Below, one piece after another: positions 27,001 through 35,353 of a stretch of 64,000 nucleotides of DNA. Source of the stretch: Nitrospira sp. BO4 (GTDB lineage Bacteria > Nitrospirota > Nitrospiria > Nitrospirales > Nitrospiraceae); NCBI GenBank assembly GCA_030144965.1, contig JAMPUU010000012.1:62001-126000 (forward strand), read 5' to 3'. The position numbers were made by a program, and so were the translations under genes. Position 1 is the first letter of the stretch. Every line of letters begins with the position of its first letter. The notes under the pieces were generated by a model. It was not told the origin of the DNA. It saw only the letters and a program-made list of their open reading frames with translations, and ran no database searches.

Positions 27001-28523
27001 ATCCCTGTATCCTTTCTGTGACGCCACGTCGCCAGTGCGTCAGCCGGAGAATGGGCACGTTGGAAGACGTTCATACATCGTCGCACTTCTTGTGGATCGA
27101 ACAGATCTCCCATGTCCAGATGGTGGGCTCGAATCCCACCGGCAAATTGGATGCGTTCCCATTGCACCGACGTAATTTGATGAGAAAACCGCTGTACACA
27201 GACTCCACGCAGCCCGCCGCGCGTATCGCCTGGCCCGTTCCGAATCGCCTCTTCAATCAGTTCATCGGTCGTCATTCGCCAAGCTTTCCCTTCGGCTTCT
27301 AACCCGAGGTAGAGCCCTTGTTCAGGGTTCACATTGTGATATTCCAGGTCCAAACTAGCCAACCACGGATCATCCCAACCGAGCCGTTCTTCCTGAATGA
27401 AGGTCTCGAGCAACCACTGTTTGGTGACCCAATCCAACTTCCCGATCAACTGTGAGCGGTCTCGCGTCAGCAGATGCAAGGTCTCGCCCCATTCCTTCAA
27501 CAACCAATCTGATTCTTCATCGGAACCCGTCAACTCTCGTGAAGCCGCCTCATAATACCGTTCTTGAATCGCCAAAGCAGAAAGTGTGCGGCCCTCTTTT
27601 GTTCTGACCAGAGCTTTGAGGTCCGGATCACGCGACACCTGTTTCAGAGCGACCACGGGCTGATCCAGCTCTACACAAGGTGCGGCGCCCCGCTCGATGA
27701 GTTCGAGAACCAGCCGTGTTGTTCCGACCTTGAGCGCAGTCGCATACTCGCACATGTTGGCATCGCCGATGATGAGATGGAGTCGTCGATATTTCCGGCG
27801 ATCCGCATGGGGCTCGTCCCTGGTGTTGAGAATCGGGCGGTCATGCATCGTATCAACACCCAACTCCGTTTCCATGAAGTCTGCGCGCTGCGAGAGCTGA
27901 TAGCCCCCTGGAACATATCTCGATTCCTGCGCTTCAGTTCCGACCTTTCCCGCGCCTGCGATGACTTGTCGGCTCACCAGGAACGGCACCAGGCCTGCCA
28001 CAAGAGAGGAAAAGGGAACGGCCCGTGGGACGAGATAGTTGTCATGACAACCGTAACTGTGGCCATGGAAATCCGTGTTGTTCTTGTACAGCCGGACCCG
28101 CGCGCCGCCGAGCGCCTGGTTACGCCGATGGGCGGCTCGCAGCACGATACGTTCTCCCGCGCGATCCTGAGCCAGGAGATCTCGAAGCGTCCGACACTCA
28201 GGAGTGGAATACTCCGGATGTGTGTGGTCGTTGTAGAATCGCGCGCCGTTCGGCAATACAAGGTCGCTTTTCATCTCGTGGAATGAAAAGGGGCGACGAG
28301 CATCGACCTTGGCGAACTCATCTTCTTCCTTATCCTGCTGCAAGCCGGACGCGCGAAAGCCCCGAGCATCTTCGTGCGGATCTTCGCCGCCATAATCCCA
28401 CCGTCGTTCGAAGGAGGCCGTCAGATATGCCCGCACCAATTCCATTGATTCGACGACCGGATCCATCTCCGGCACATCATCCCTGGTAATCCCATACTCT
28501 GTTTCGATACCGAAGAGAGACAT
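26997..28523 (-). CDS. dop: Dop-type depupylase/deamidase
   Basis: Paralogue of PafA that removes the modifier from targets. The ATG at 28523 (MSLFGIETEYGITRDDVPEM) is preferred over a TTG two codons upstream. Glu in GIETEYG, the Asp of ARFYNDHTHPEYSTPEC and LYKNNTDFHGHSYGCHDNYL are the active-site elements. An insertion rich in charged residues (about residues 40-85, YGGEDPHEDARGFRASGLQQ and DKEEDEFAKVD) corresponds to the Dop loop. 508 residues. With a Glu-ending modifier, its deamidase function would not be needed, so depupylation is the likely role. Confidence 0.9.
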   Translation of the reverse strand: MSLFGIETEYGITRDDVPEMDPVVESMELVRAYLTASFERRWDYGGEDPHEDARGFRASGLQQDKEEDEFAKVDARRPFSFHEMKSDLVLPNGARFYNDHTHPEYSTPECRTLRDLLAQDRAGERIVLRAAHRRNQALGGARVRLYKNNTDFHGHSYGCHDNYLVPRAVPFSSLVAGLVPFLVSRQVIAGAGKVGTEAQESRYVPGGYQLSQRADFMETELGVDTMHDRPILNTRDEPHADRRKYRRLHLIIGDANMCEYATALKVGTTRLVLELIERGAAPCVELDQPVVALKQVSRDPDLKALVRTKEGRTLSALAIQERYYEAASRELTGSDEESDWLLKEWGETLHLLTRDRSQLIGKLDWVTKQWLLETFIQEERLGWDDPWLASLDLEYHNVNPEQGLYLGLEAEGKAWRMTTDELIEEAIRNGPGDTRGGLRGVCVQRFSHQITSVQWERIQFAGGIRAHHLDMGDLFDPQEVRRCMNVFQRAHSPADALATWRHRKDTGI

Positions 28524-28607
28524 AATCAATCAGACATCACACCCCAGGGGGAAGGTACGAGATAATCACAATCGAGGCTCTTACCTCTCCCCAGGCTCTT
28601 TCTCTTT

Positions 28608-30344
28608 TCAAATAATTTGATTCACGAGACGCTCTTCAGTCTGGCGGCCTCGCCGGAATGAGGAAACGCCTACGACCTGTTCCGGATGATGGTCGAGTAA
28701 TTTCAGCCATTCTTCGGCCGCATCGTCCGGCGGCAACATTTCGCCTTCTCTGAACTCTTCCGAGACCGCGTCCAATAAATCCTGAGCCACTAATCCCGCC
28801 GGCTGTCCTGCCCGAATCATGCGGTCGATCGCCTTTTCCTTGGCGCGTTGGACAATCGAGGCCAAGATCGCTCCGCTCACGAGATCACCCCGATAGAGCA
28901 CCTTGCTTTGACCGTTCCTAAGTCGGATGGACAGAAGCCGGTTTTCTTCCGTCCGCCGAAAGATCGCCTCAATGACATCTTGAACGAGCGATGTAACAAC
29001 CTGCCCTTGCTCGCCGCCTCGTTCTTTCACCACCGCCGGATCCAGCGGGAGGTCTGCAGTCACGTACACTTTCAAGATCTCTTCCGACGCCTCCCTACTC
29101 GGGCGACCGACTTTGATCTTTCGATCGATGCGGCCGGGACGCAGCACCGCCGGATCGATCAAGTCCGGCCGGTTGGAGGCCAGAATAATGACCACATCCC
29201 GGAGCGACTCGATCCCGTCCATTTCACTGCAAAACATCGGGACGAGCGTGTTCGAGATATTGAAAGACCGCATCGCGCGCCGTGTTCCTAAAATCGACTC
29301 GGCTTCATCGATAAAAATAAACGGTAAGGCGCCGTCTTTGCGCCGCGCACGAGCCTGTTCGAAGAGGTCACGGACCATCCGCTCCGATTCCCCAAGCCAC
29401 ATGTTGAGGATTTCAGGCCCTTTCACGTGGAGAAATGCACCGCTCGTCACCGGGGGGCGTGTGTCCGTATCAGCAGCGCGCTCCGCTGTGGATTCGCCGA
29501 CCAGTTTGGCAAGGCTGCCCGCCGCCGCCTGTCCAATGAGCGTTTTTCCGCATCCCGGCGGGCCATAAAGAAGAAAGCCTTTCGGTTGGGAGAACTTGAA
29601 GCGTTCGAATGTCTCGCCATGCAACAGGGGGTACTCGATCGCCTTTCTGATGGCGTCGATCGCCTCGTGCTGCCCGCCGATTTGCGCCCACGTGACCGCA
29701 GGGACTTCGTCGAGGAGATGCTGGCTTGCCTTGCGGTCTACCATTTTCTCGATCGCCACGCGGTGACTGGGATCGATGCGAATTTCATCGCCCGCCTTGA
29801 GGTCCACACCGAGAAGATCGGTCGACCGCTGTAGGATCAATGATTGTCGGCCCATCTCCTGCTCGAACCGTAATCGACCGTCCGGCATGGCTTCGGTCAG
29901 TTTCAAAATAGGGCCGTTTCGATCATACCCCAGCGTTTTAATGACGGCGTAGGCTTCGTTGACGAGAATTTGGGTTCCGATCTTCAGGTCGGACTGAGGC
30001 ACACGAGGATCAACGTTGGCATAATACTCGGCCCCGCCGACGACGATACGTGCGAGTCCCTCTCCCGGGACCTCGAGTAAGGTGCCGATACGATTCGCCG
30101 GTGCCGTCAGTTTGGCGACGACCTCGCTGACCTTTTTGAATTCCAGCTCACGTTGTTGAGTGGTGGCTTGAGACAGCATCACGGCGTGACGCAACTTATA
30201 CAGCAGCTTTTGTCGCGGATCACCGTCGGGGAAAGAGGCCAGGCACTCCTCGATCAACTCGATCGGATCGGTCCCGGTCTTCAACGGCGGCTCATCGCTG
30301 CGATCTTTTGGCACATCCTGATCGGGAGATCTGCGATCACTCAT
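28608..30344 (-). CDS. arc: ARC/Mpa-type proteasomal AAA+ ATPase
   Basis: Hexameric unfoldase that recruits the modifier and feeds substrates to the 20S core. 578 residues. Order: N-terminal helix likely to form the coiled coil (about residues 40-80), tandem OB domains (about residues 85-210), then one AAA+ domain with Walker A GPPGCGKT (261-268) and Walker B FIFIDEAES (342-350), and the pore-loop region HVKGPEILNMWLGESE. The C-terminus reads RLVNQII. It lacks the penultimate Tyr of the GQYL motif by which mycobacterial Mpa docks on the proteasome. The start has GGAGGG eight bases upstream. It heads the dop-UBact-prcB-prcA-pafA group, 84 bases ahead of dop. Confidence 0.92.
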   Translation of the reverse strand: MSDRRSPDQDVPKDRSDEPPLKTGTDPIELIEECLASFPDGDPRQKLLYKLRHAVMLSQATTQQRELEFKKVSEVVAKLTAPANRIGTLLEVPGEGLARIVVGGAEYYANVDPRVPQSDLKIGTQILVNEAYAVIKTLGYDRNGPILKLTEAMPDGRLRFEQEMGRQSLILQRSTDLLGVDLKAGDEIRIDPSHRVAIEKMVDRKASQHLLDEVPAVTWAQIGGQHEAIDAIRKAIEYPLLHGETFERFKFSQPKGFLLYGPPGCGKTLIGQAAAGSLAKLVGESTAERAADTDTRPPVTSGAFLHVKGPEILNMWLGESERMVRDLFEQARARRKDGALPFIFIDEAESILGTRRAMRSFNISNTLVPMFCSEMDGIESLRDVVIILASNRPDLIDPAVLRPGRIDRKIKVGRPSREASEEILKVYVTADLPLDPAVVKERGGEQGQVVTSLVQDVIEAIFRRTEENRLLSIRLRNGQSKVLYRGDLVSGAILASIVQRAKEKAIDRMIRAGQPAGLVAQDLLDAVSEEFREGEMLPPDDAAEEWLKLLDHHPEQVVGVSSFRRGRQTEERLVNQII

Positions 30345-30409
30345 TGGTGGCCCTCCACAACACTCGACCGAATGATCCTACCATACGCATGTCTTGAAAT
30401 GCCGTCCCA

Positions 30410-31528
30410 CTAATTGACGGCCTGAAGGATCACCGAAACCTTTTCACGCCGATTCCCGCGTAGAATCTCCACACTCACCTGGTCGCCGACTTTATGCTCT
30501 TCCATCACATCCATCAGATCATCGGCGGTGGCGACGGGCTTTCCGCCAACCGACACGACGATGTCGCCGAGTTGGATCTGCCCGGCAACGGTTTCACGTG
30601 CCCCCTTGAGACCTGCGCGATCGGCGGCACCGCCACGCGTCACCTTGCCGATAATTAATCCCTTGATCCCCCATCGCTTTGCAATCGCATCCGGCACAAG
30701 AGAAACGCCCAACCCGGGACGAATGAGCTTTCCATGCTTGATGAGTTCCGGAACGATGCGGTTCACCGTATCGGCCGGAACAGCGAAACCAATTCCGGCG
30801 TAGGCTCCGCTCGGACTGACGATTTGCGTATTCACGCCGATCAACCGGCCGGCGCCGTCCAGCAACGGTCCGCCCGAGTTGCCGGGATTGATCGCCGCAT
30901 CGGTTTGGATCACCCCTTCGATCGTCCGGTTGGACAGTGACTTGATCGTCCGTCCCAACGCACTCACGATCCCGGTCGTCAAGGTATGATCGAGCCCGAA
31001 AGGATTTCCGATCGCCAGCACCTTTTGTCCGACGCGCAAGTCATGAGAGGAACCGATGGCCAGCGGCTCGAGGTGACCATCCGGCACCTGAATTTGCAGC
31101 ACCACCAGATCATGATCGGGATCGGCGCCGACCAGCTTGGCCTGGTGTTCGCTTCGGTCGGCCAAGGTGACCTTGATCGTGTCGGCCCCATAGATGACGT
31201 GAAAGTTGGTGACGATGTGGCCCTGCTTGCTCCACACAAAACCGGATCCTGAACCCTGCGGCACTTCCATGACATTGAGCGACCAGATGTCCTGTTGGAT
31301 TGCCGTGTTGGCAATGAAGACCACCGACTTGGCCGCTCGCTCAAACACCCCAATGGTCGATCGTTCGTCAGCGCTGAGTTCCGCGGTCGAGGGTGTCACC
31401 GGGCGCGGCTTGCCTTCAGGACCGTCATAAGCGGCACCCAGCGGCTTGCCCCATTCCGCGGCGTTGACCGAGGAGCCGAGCATTGCGGCGGCGAGGAGGA
31501 GCACGATGGATCGGATCTCGTTACTCAC
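30410..31528 (-). CDS. HtrA/DegP-type periplasmic serine protease
   Basis: Trypsin-like protease of the envelope with one PDZ domain. I start at the GTG at 31528 (VSNEIRSIVLLLAAAMLGSS), which overlaps the end of the yjbQ-like gene; the longer frame reads antisense to nothing but runs through that gene in another frame. A signal peptide is evident, with cleavage after VNAA. The triad is His110 (VTNFHVIYG), Asp140 (DPDHDLVVLQ) and Ser218 (NPGNSGGPLL). The PDZ domain covers about residues 280-368 (RPGLGVSLVPDAIAKRWGI, GDIVVSVGGKPVATADDL). 372 residues. The second PDZ of E. coli DegP is missing, as in DegS-like forms, but there is no membrane anchor beyond the signal. Confidence 0.88.
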   Translation of the reverse strand: MSNEIRSIVLLLAAAMLGSSVNAAEWGKPLGAAYDGPEGKPRPVTPSTAELSADERSTIGVFERAAKSVVFIANTAIQQDIWSLNVMEVPQGSGSGFVWSKQGHIVTNFHVIYGADTIKVTLADRSEHQAKLVGADPDHDLVVLQIQVPDGHLEPLAIGSSHDLRVGQKVLAIGNPFGLDHTLTTGIVSALGRTIKSLSNRTIEGVIQTDAAINPGNSGGPLLDGAGRLIGVNTQIVSPSGAYAGIGFAVPADTVNRIVPELIKHGKLIRPGLGVSLVPDAIAKRWGIKGLIIGKVTRGGAADRAGLKGARETVAGQIQLGDIVVSVGGKPVATADDLMDVMEEHKVGDQVSVEILRGNRREKVSVILQAVN

Positions 31529-31943
31529 CCAGGACCTGCACAACAAGCTCACGGGTTCTGGCGCGAGTGTCAAAATCGACAAGCACGATTTGCTGCCACG
31601 TTCCCAGCAGCAGGGCGCCGGCCGTGAACGGAATGGTGATGGAAGGCCCCTGGAGTTGCCCTCGAAGGTGGCTGTGGCCGTTGTCTTCCCCAGGATTGAC
31701 GGTGTTGTGCTGCCAGCCAGGATCGGGAGGAATGAGGCGATCCCAAAACATTTTCGTGTCGGCCCGAATCCCCGGTTCATCCTCAATAATCATGACGGAG
31801 GCAGTGGTGTGTTTGACAAAGACCGTCACGATCCCGGCCCGGAGAGTCGATCCGGCCACGGCATCGGCGACGAATTTCGTGATATTCTCGAGCTGCGTGC
31901 CACCCTCCATGCGAATCGCCAGCGGCACCGTTTGGACAGCCAT
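31521..31943 (-). CDS. YjbQ/UPF0047 family protein
   Basis: Small soluble enzyme of the secondary thiamine-phosphate synthase (YjbQ) family. 140 residues. Conserved parts: VTVFVKHTTASVMIIEDEP with the family HTTA, DRLIPPDPGWQHN, and GEDNGHSHLRGQLQGPSITIP with the His pair. The C-terminal GTWQQIVLVDFDTRARTREL is also typical. The start codon shares a base with the stop of the HD-domain gene (TGATG), and its 3' end overlaps the protease start, so the three genes are one coupled unit. Confidence 0.9.
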   Translation of the reverse strand: MAVQTVPLAIRMEGGTQLENITKFVADAVAGSTLRAGIVTVFVKHTTASVMIIEDEPGIRADTKMFWDRLIPPDPGWQHNTVNPGEDNGHSHLRGQLQGPSITIPFTAGALLLGTWQQIVLVDFDTRARTRELVVQVLGE

Positions 31944-32824
31944 CAGATTTTCCCACTCATAAGATTGCGAAGGTAGCGGTGGTCGTTTCGCGTCAGCGGT
32001 TCGCCCCGTGCCTCTTCCAGTACGGCGTCGAACGCGCCTTCAGCCGTCAGCGTCCGTACAACATTCAGGACCTCGCTGCCGAGGATGCCTTCCCGCTCCA
32101 GCTTATCGAGATACGCAAAGGCCTCCGACAAGCTTTCCTTGCTCCTCACATAATAATCACGACCCCGTCGCTGGTTGCTATAGGCCTCAAATTGCTCGCA
32201 GGCGACGAGAATCTCGGCCAATTGCTTCACCCAGGCCTTCGCCTTTGCCAACCGTTCGGGGTAATAGTAATACAACATCACCAGTCGCATCCAAGGCTGC
32301 CAGCCGACGCCAAGTTTCCTCAAGGTCGGCTTCACCGCCCGCAATCGCCTGGCAAGACGCCGGGCATAGCCCAACCGCATCTCGATCTGTTCTACAGCCC
32401 ACTTGTCCATAGGCACGCCGGAAGCCACAAGATCGCGGCGATACGAGGAAACGAACGCTTCCGTCTCCCGGCCATACGTCGTCTCCGGATGAATGGCCCG
32501 CCATTCACGAGGTCTCGTCGGAATACCCCGTTGCTTGGCCCAAGACCAAATAGATCCAAAGAGTTGCCGATCAAGGCCGGCACGGCCCAGGTCATGCAAA
32601 AGACAGGCAACGTGATAGAGCCGGACCCGATCGCGAGGATGTCCCAAACGATTGGCGACCGCAACACACATCGTTGCCGTCCGCACGGCATGCGGCCGAT
32701 CGTAGCCGTGAATAACTCGCCCGCGTTTGAGAGGATGCGGATAGTCGTAGAGTTTCATCAGGGCATTCACGAGGGCGCGGGAGATCTCCGGGACCTTTAG
32801 TCGGTGAGGGGCTGACAGCGTCAT
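31943..32824 (-). CDS. HD-domain phosphohydrolase-like protein
   Basis: Putative metal-dependent phosphohydrolase; substrate unknown. The ATG at 32824 (MTLSAPHRLKVPEISRALVN) gives 293 residues. The HD signature is seen as RPHAVRTATM (His near residue 45), then HVACLLHDLGRAGLD (His-Asp near 77-78), and a later Glu/His in RAIHPETTYGRE. This resembles the HD-GYP-like subgroup, but the GYP motif is not seen. The C-terminal half is helical and rich in Arg and Tyr. First gene of the unit with yjbQ and the HtrA-type protease. Confidence 0.75.
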   Translation of the reverse strand: MTLSAPHRLKVPEISRALVNALMKLYDYPHPLKRGRVIHGYDRPHAVRTATMCVAVANRLGHPRDRVRLYHVACLLHDLGRAGLDRQLFGSIWSWAKQRGIPTRPREWRAIHPETTYGRETEAFVSSYRRDLVASGVPMDKWAVEQIEMRLGYARRLARRLRAVKPTLRKLGVGWQPWMRLVMLYYYYPERLAKAKAWVKQLAEILVACEQFEAYSNQRRGRDYYVRSKESLSEAFAYLDKLEREGILGSEVLNVVRTLTAEGAFDAVLEEARGEPLTRNDHRYLRNLMSGKI

Positions 32825-32981
32825 AGGTAATAGAGAGCCCTGAATAACCACGCAAACCGGCGCGAAGAATATCGTCGGCGGAATTGGTGTGTCAAGGCGA
32901 CATGCGCGGGATTGCTCGCCGAATGCTTTCAAGTTTGCTATGCTGCCATTCGGCAAATCACGTTAGGATGATACCTCTATC

Positions 32982-33623
32982 ATGATGGCCTGGCTCAGAG
33001 TGTGCTACCTCCTCGTCGGAGCGCTTGCCGTCGCGGAGCTGGAGACCAGTATCGCAGGATCACTGGATCAGCTGACAGATTTCACCGGGAAAGTGCAGAC
33101 GATTGTGACCTTGAAGAGTCGTGACAACTTCACCAGTGAATACCGCTATGACGTGAGTGTCAGGAACCTCTCACCGGATGCGATCACCGGCGATTCCTTG
33201 GTGATCGTGCTGGAGAAGATTACCAATTTGGCCGGCGAAGACCGGGAGGGGCTGACAGGCGAATCCTTCCTGAAACGGTTCGAGGTGCTGGACCAAGATG
33301 GTCATACCAACGACGGAAAACCCTACTTTCACATCCCAGCGGGGCCTGCTCCGGACCTCTCGCCGCAAACCGATAGTCTTCCTGCCGTTGTTCGGATCAG
33401 GAACCGGGACTATGTGGCCGTCTTCACGCCGTCGTTCAGAGTGTTGGGGCAGAAGCGGCCCCCTCCTGACCCAAAGCGTGCCGAATCTCCGGCATCTCCC
33501 GGCTCGCCGGCCGCGGAGCCACTTGCGGCCGCCAATCGCAATACAGTCGATAAGTTGATTCAGCTGTTGATCAAAAAGGGCATCCTGACAGAAGCAGAGT
33601 GGCGCAAGGCCAATCAGCCATGA
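32982..33623 (+). CDS. Exported protein of unknown function
   Basis: 213 residues. The N-terminus MMAWLRVCYLLVGALAVAEL is signal-like. The core (about residues 30-155) is beta-rich and looks like an Ig- or CARDB-like fold (YRYDVSVRNLSPDAITGDSLVIV and VVRIRNRDYVAVFTPSFRVLG). A Pro/Ala-rich linker leads to a C-terminal SHOCT-like helix pair (NTVDKLIQLLIKKGILTEAE WRKANQP), which resembles short oligomerisation motifs. It overlaps the HIT gene by four bases (ATGA). Role unknown. Confidence 0.7.
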   Translation: MMAWLRVCYLLVGALAVAELETSIAGSLDQLTDFTGKVQTIVTLKSRDNFTSEYRYDVSVRNLSPDAITGDSLVIVLEKITNLAGEDREGLTGESFLKRFEVLDQDGHTNDGKPYFHIPAGPAPDLSPQTDSLPAVVRIRNRDYVAVFTPSFRVLGQKRPPPDPKRAESPASPGSPAAEPLAAANRNTVDKLIQLLIKKGILTEAEWRKANQP

Positions 33624-34048
33624 AAGATGCGACATGCAAAGCCTGCATGGGAAGCTGGCCCCGACAGGACCACCTCATCGCAGATCTCGGATTGTCGAAG
33701 GCCTATCTCCACGATGACCAATTCTTCCCTGGCTGGGCAGTCCTGGTCTTTCAGCGCCACGCCACCGAGTTATTCCAGCTGGCGCCCACTGAACGCTTTC
33801 AGCTGATCGAAGAGGTGAATCGCGTGGCCAAGGCCTTAGCCGAAGTGTATCAAGCCAAGAAGATAAACTATGAACTTCTCGGCAACCAGCTCCCTCATAT
33901 CCATTGGCACGTGATCCCACGACGTGCCGGTGATCCCGCCCCCATGGAACCGGTCTGGCGGGTGCCGCATGAGCCCGTCCTTCTCTCAGGATCGGTTCTC
34001 CAAGAAACCATCGACCGGCTGGCCCATTCCCTTCAAAACGCTGGGTAG
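33620..34048 (+). CDS. HIT family protein
   Basis: 142-residue histidine-triad protein from the ATG at 33620 (MKDATCKACMGSWPRQDHLI). The triad is QLPHIHWHVIPRR (about residues 91-103). An N-terminal CxxC (CKAC) may bind zinc. This is closer to the diadenosine polyphosphate hydrolase-like HIT branch than to the HinT-like copy at 2768. The start overlaps the stop of the upstream exported-protein gene. Confidence 0.88.
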   Translation: MKDATCKACMGSWPRQDHLIADLGLSKAYLHDDQFFPGWAVLVFQRHATELFQLAPTERFQLIEEVNRVAKALAEVYQAKKINYELLGNQLPHIHWHVIPRRAGDPAPMEPVWRVPHEPVLLSGSVLQETIDRLAHSLQNAG

Positions 34049-34075
34049 ACCCCGTTCGTGCTGTCTCTTCTCGGA

Positions 34076-34084
34076 TGGTATAAT
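34076..34084 (+). promoter_or_regulatory. Extended -10 promoter upstream of the TPR/CHASE2 pair
   Basis: TGGTATAAT (34076-34084) is a perfect -10 box with the TGn extension. No good -35 box is seen at the right distance, which is usual for extended -10 promoters. It lies 43 bases before the ATG of the TPR gene. Confidence 0.6.
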
Positions 34085-34127
34085 TTAAGGCTGATGTGCC
34101 TGGCTCTCGACGTATGAAAGTTATCCA

Positions 34128-35348
34128 ATGCGTCTCGGATTGATCCTGTTGTCCCTCACCGTCGCCGCGCTCGTTTTATCGCCGTTTCCTGCTTTCTCAC
34201 ATGCACCAGGAGAGCATAATTCATCAGGCGACGGAGAGGCCGCTGAGTCATCAGGGTCAGTTCCCGAACTGGGGTTCAACGAGCGACCTGATGCGGTGAC
34301 AGCCCTCGAAGCGTTGCGGCGGACCGTTCGCCTTTTGCCGGATGTCCCGGATTACCGGTTGAAACTAGCCGAGGCGCTTCTTCGCATCGGCGATCTGGAC
34401 GCCGCCATCGAAGAATGTCACTCCGCCATCAAGCTGCAGCAGGATGACGGAAACGCACATCTCCAACTTGGCCTTCTCCTCACGGCGAAACAAGACTGGC
34501 GCGCAGCTGCCTCCGCTCTGAAGGAGGCAATCAGGCTGGAACCGGCCTCTCCTCACGCCCATTACAGCTTGGGAGGTGTCCACTACTCGCTCGGCAATGT
34601 GACTGCGGCCGTTCAGTCCTATCGACGGGCGCTCGAACTGCGTCCCCACTTTCTCGATGCCCATTACCGCTTAGCGCTGCTGCTGAAAGTCACTGGACAG
34701 ACGCGAGAAGCCGCGCAACATCTGGAGACGGCGGCGGTCGGCGGTGTGCCGCAGGCTCGGTTGTTTCTCGGCAACGCCTACAAGAATGGGCAGGGAGTTG
34801 AGAAAAACCTGGAGCTGGCGATTTTTTGGTGGATGCAAGCCGCTGATCTCGGCCAACAAGCTGCCGCTGATGCGTTGTCCAAGGCGAGACGCCAAGCGCT
34901 GTCTTCGGAGTCGACGAAACAGCGCCGAATGGAATGGCAGAAAGCCTTGCGGGGCTATCGCAATGTACTATGGAACGAATTTCCCGATATCAGTCGTCCG
35001 ACAGAACAGCAATCGTTGGGAAAGATTCTCCTTGAGCAGAGCCGGGCAGAAGATGCAATTCCGGTACTGCTGAAGGAATGTTTTGCGCTGAGCGAAGAGG
35101 CGCAAGCTCAATTGGCCACACTCTATGAAACGGGATGGGACCAATACCTGAAGCCGTTCGACAAGAACATTCTCACCTGCTTCGAATTCACCTCATCGGA
35201 CGGTTTCATCCCGGCGAAGAAAGCCCTGACTCGCATCTATGCAAAAGGACTCGGGCTCGATGCCGATGTCGCAAAAGCCAAAGCGACTCTCAAAGGCATC
35301 CCGAAACAAGAAGCACAATCTCTGCTCGATGAGCTAGGCGTCCGCTAG
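34128..35348 (+). CDS. Exported TPR/Sel1-repeat protein
   Basis: 406 residues with a signal peptide (MRLGLILLSLTVAALVLSPF, cleavage near AFSHA). Canonical TPRs cover about residues 75-205 (DYRLKLAEALLRIGDLDAAI, AHLQLGLLLTAKQDWRAAAS, AHYSLGGVHYSLGNVTAAV). Sel1-like repeats follow (QARLFLGNAYKNGQGVEKN) and a final YAKGLGLDADVAKAKATLKG. It is expected to be a periplasmic scaffold. It is followed after 5 bases by the CHASE2 sigma-54 activator gene, so the two are co-transcribed and may work together; that is inference. Confidence 0.85.
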   Translation: MRLGLILLSLTVAALVLSPFPAFSHAPGEHNSSGDGEAAESSGSVPELGFNERPDAVTALEALRRTVRLLPDVPDYRLKLAEALLRIGDLDAAIEECHSAIKLQQDDGNAHLQLGLLLTAKQDWRAAASALKEAIRLEPASPHAHYSLGGVHYSLGNVTAAVQSYRRALELRPHFLDAHYRLALLLKVTGQTREAAQHLETAAVGGVPQARLFLGNAYKNGQGVEKNLELAIFWWMQAADLGQQAAADALSKARRQALSSESTKQRRMEWQKALRGYRNVLWNEFPDISRPTEQQSLGKILLEQSRAEDAIPVLLKECFALSEEAQAQLATLYETGWDQYLKPFDKNILTCFEFTSSDGFIPAKKALTRIYAKGLGLDADVAKAKATLKGIPKQEAQSLLDELGVR

Positions 35349-35353
35349 TTCAT

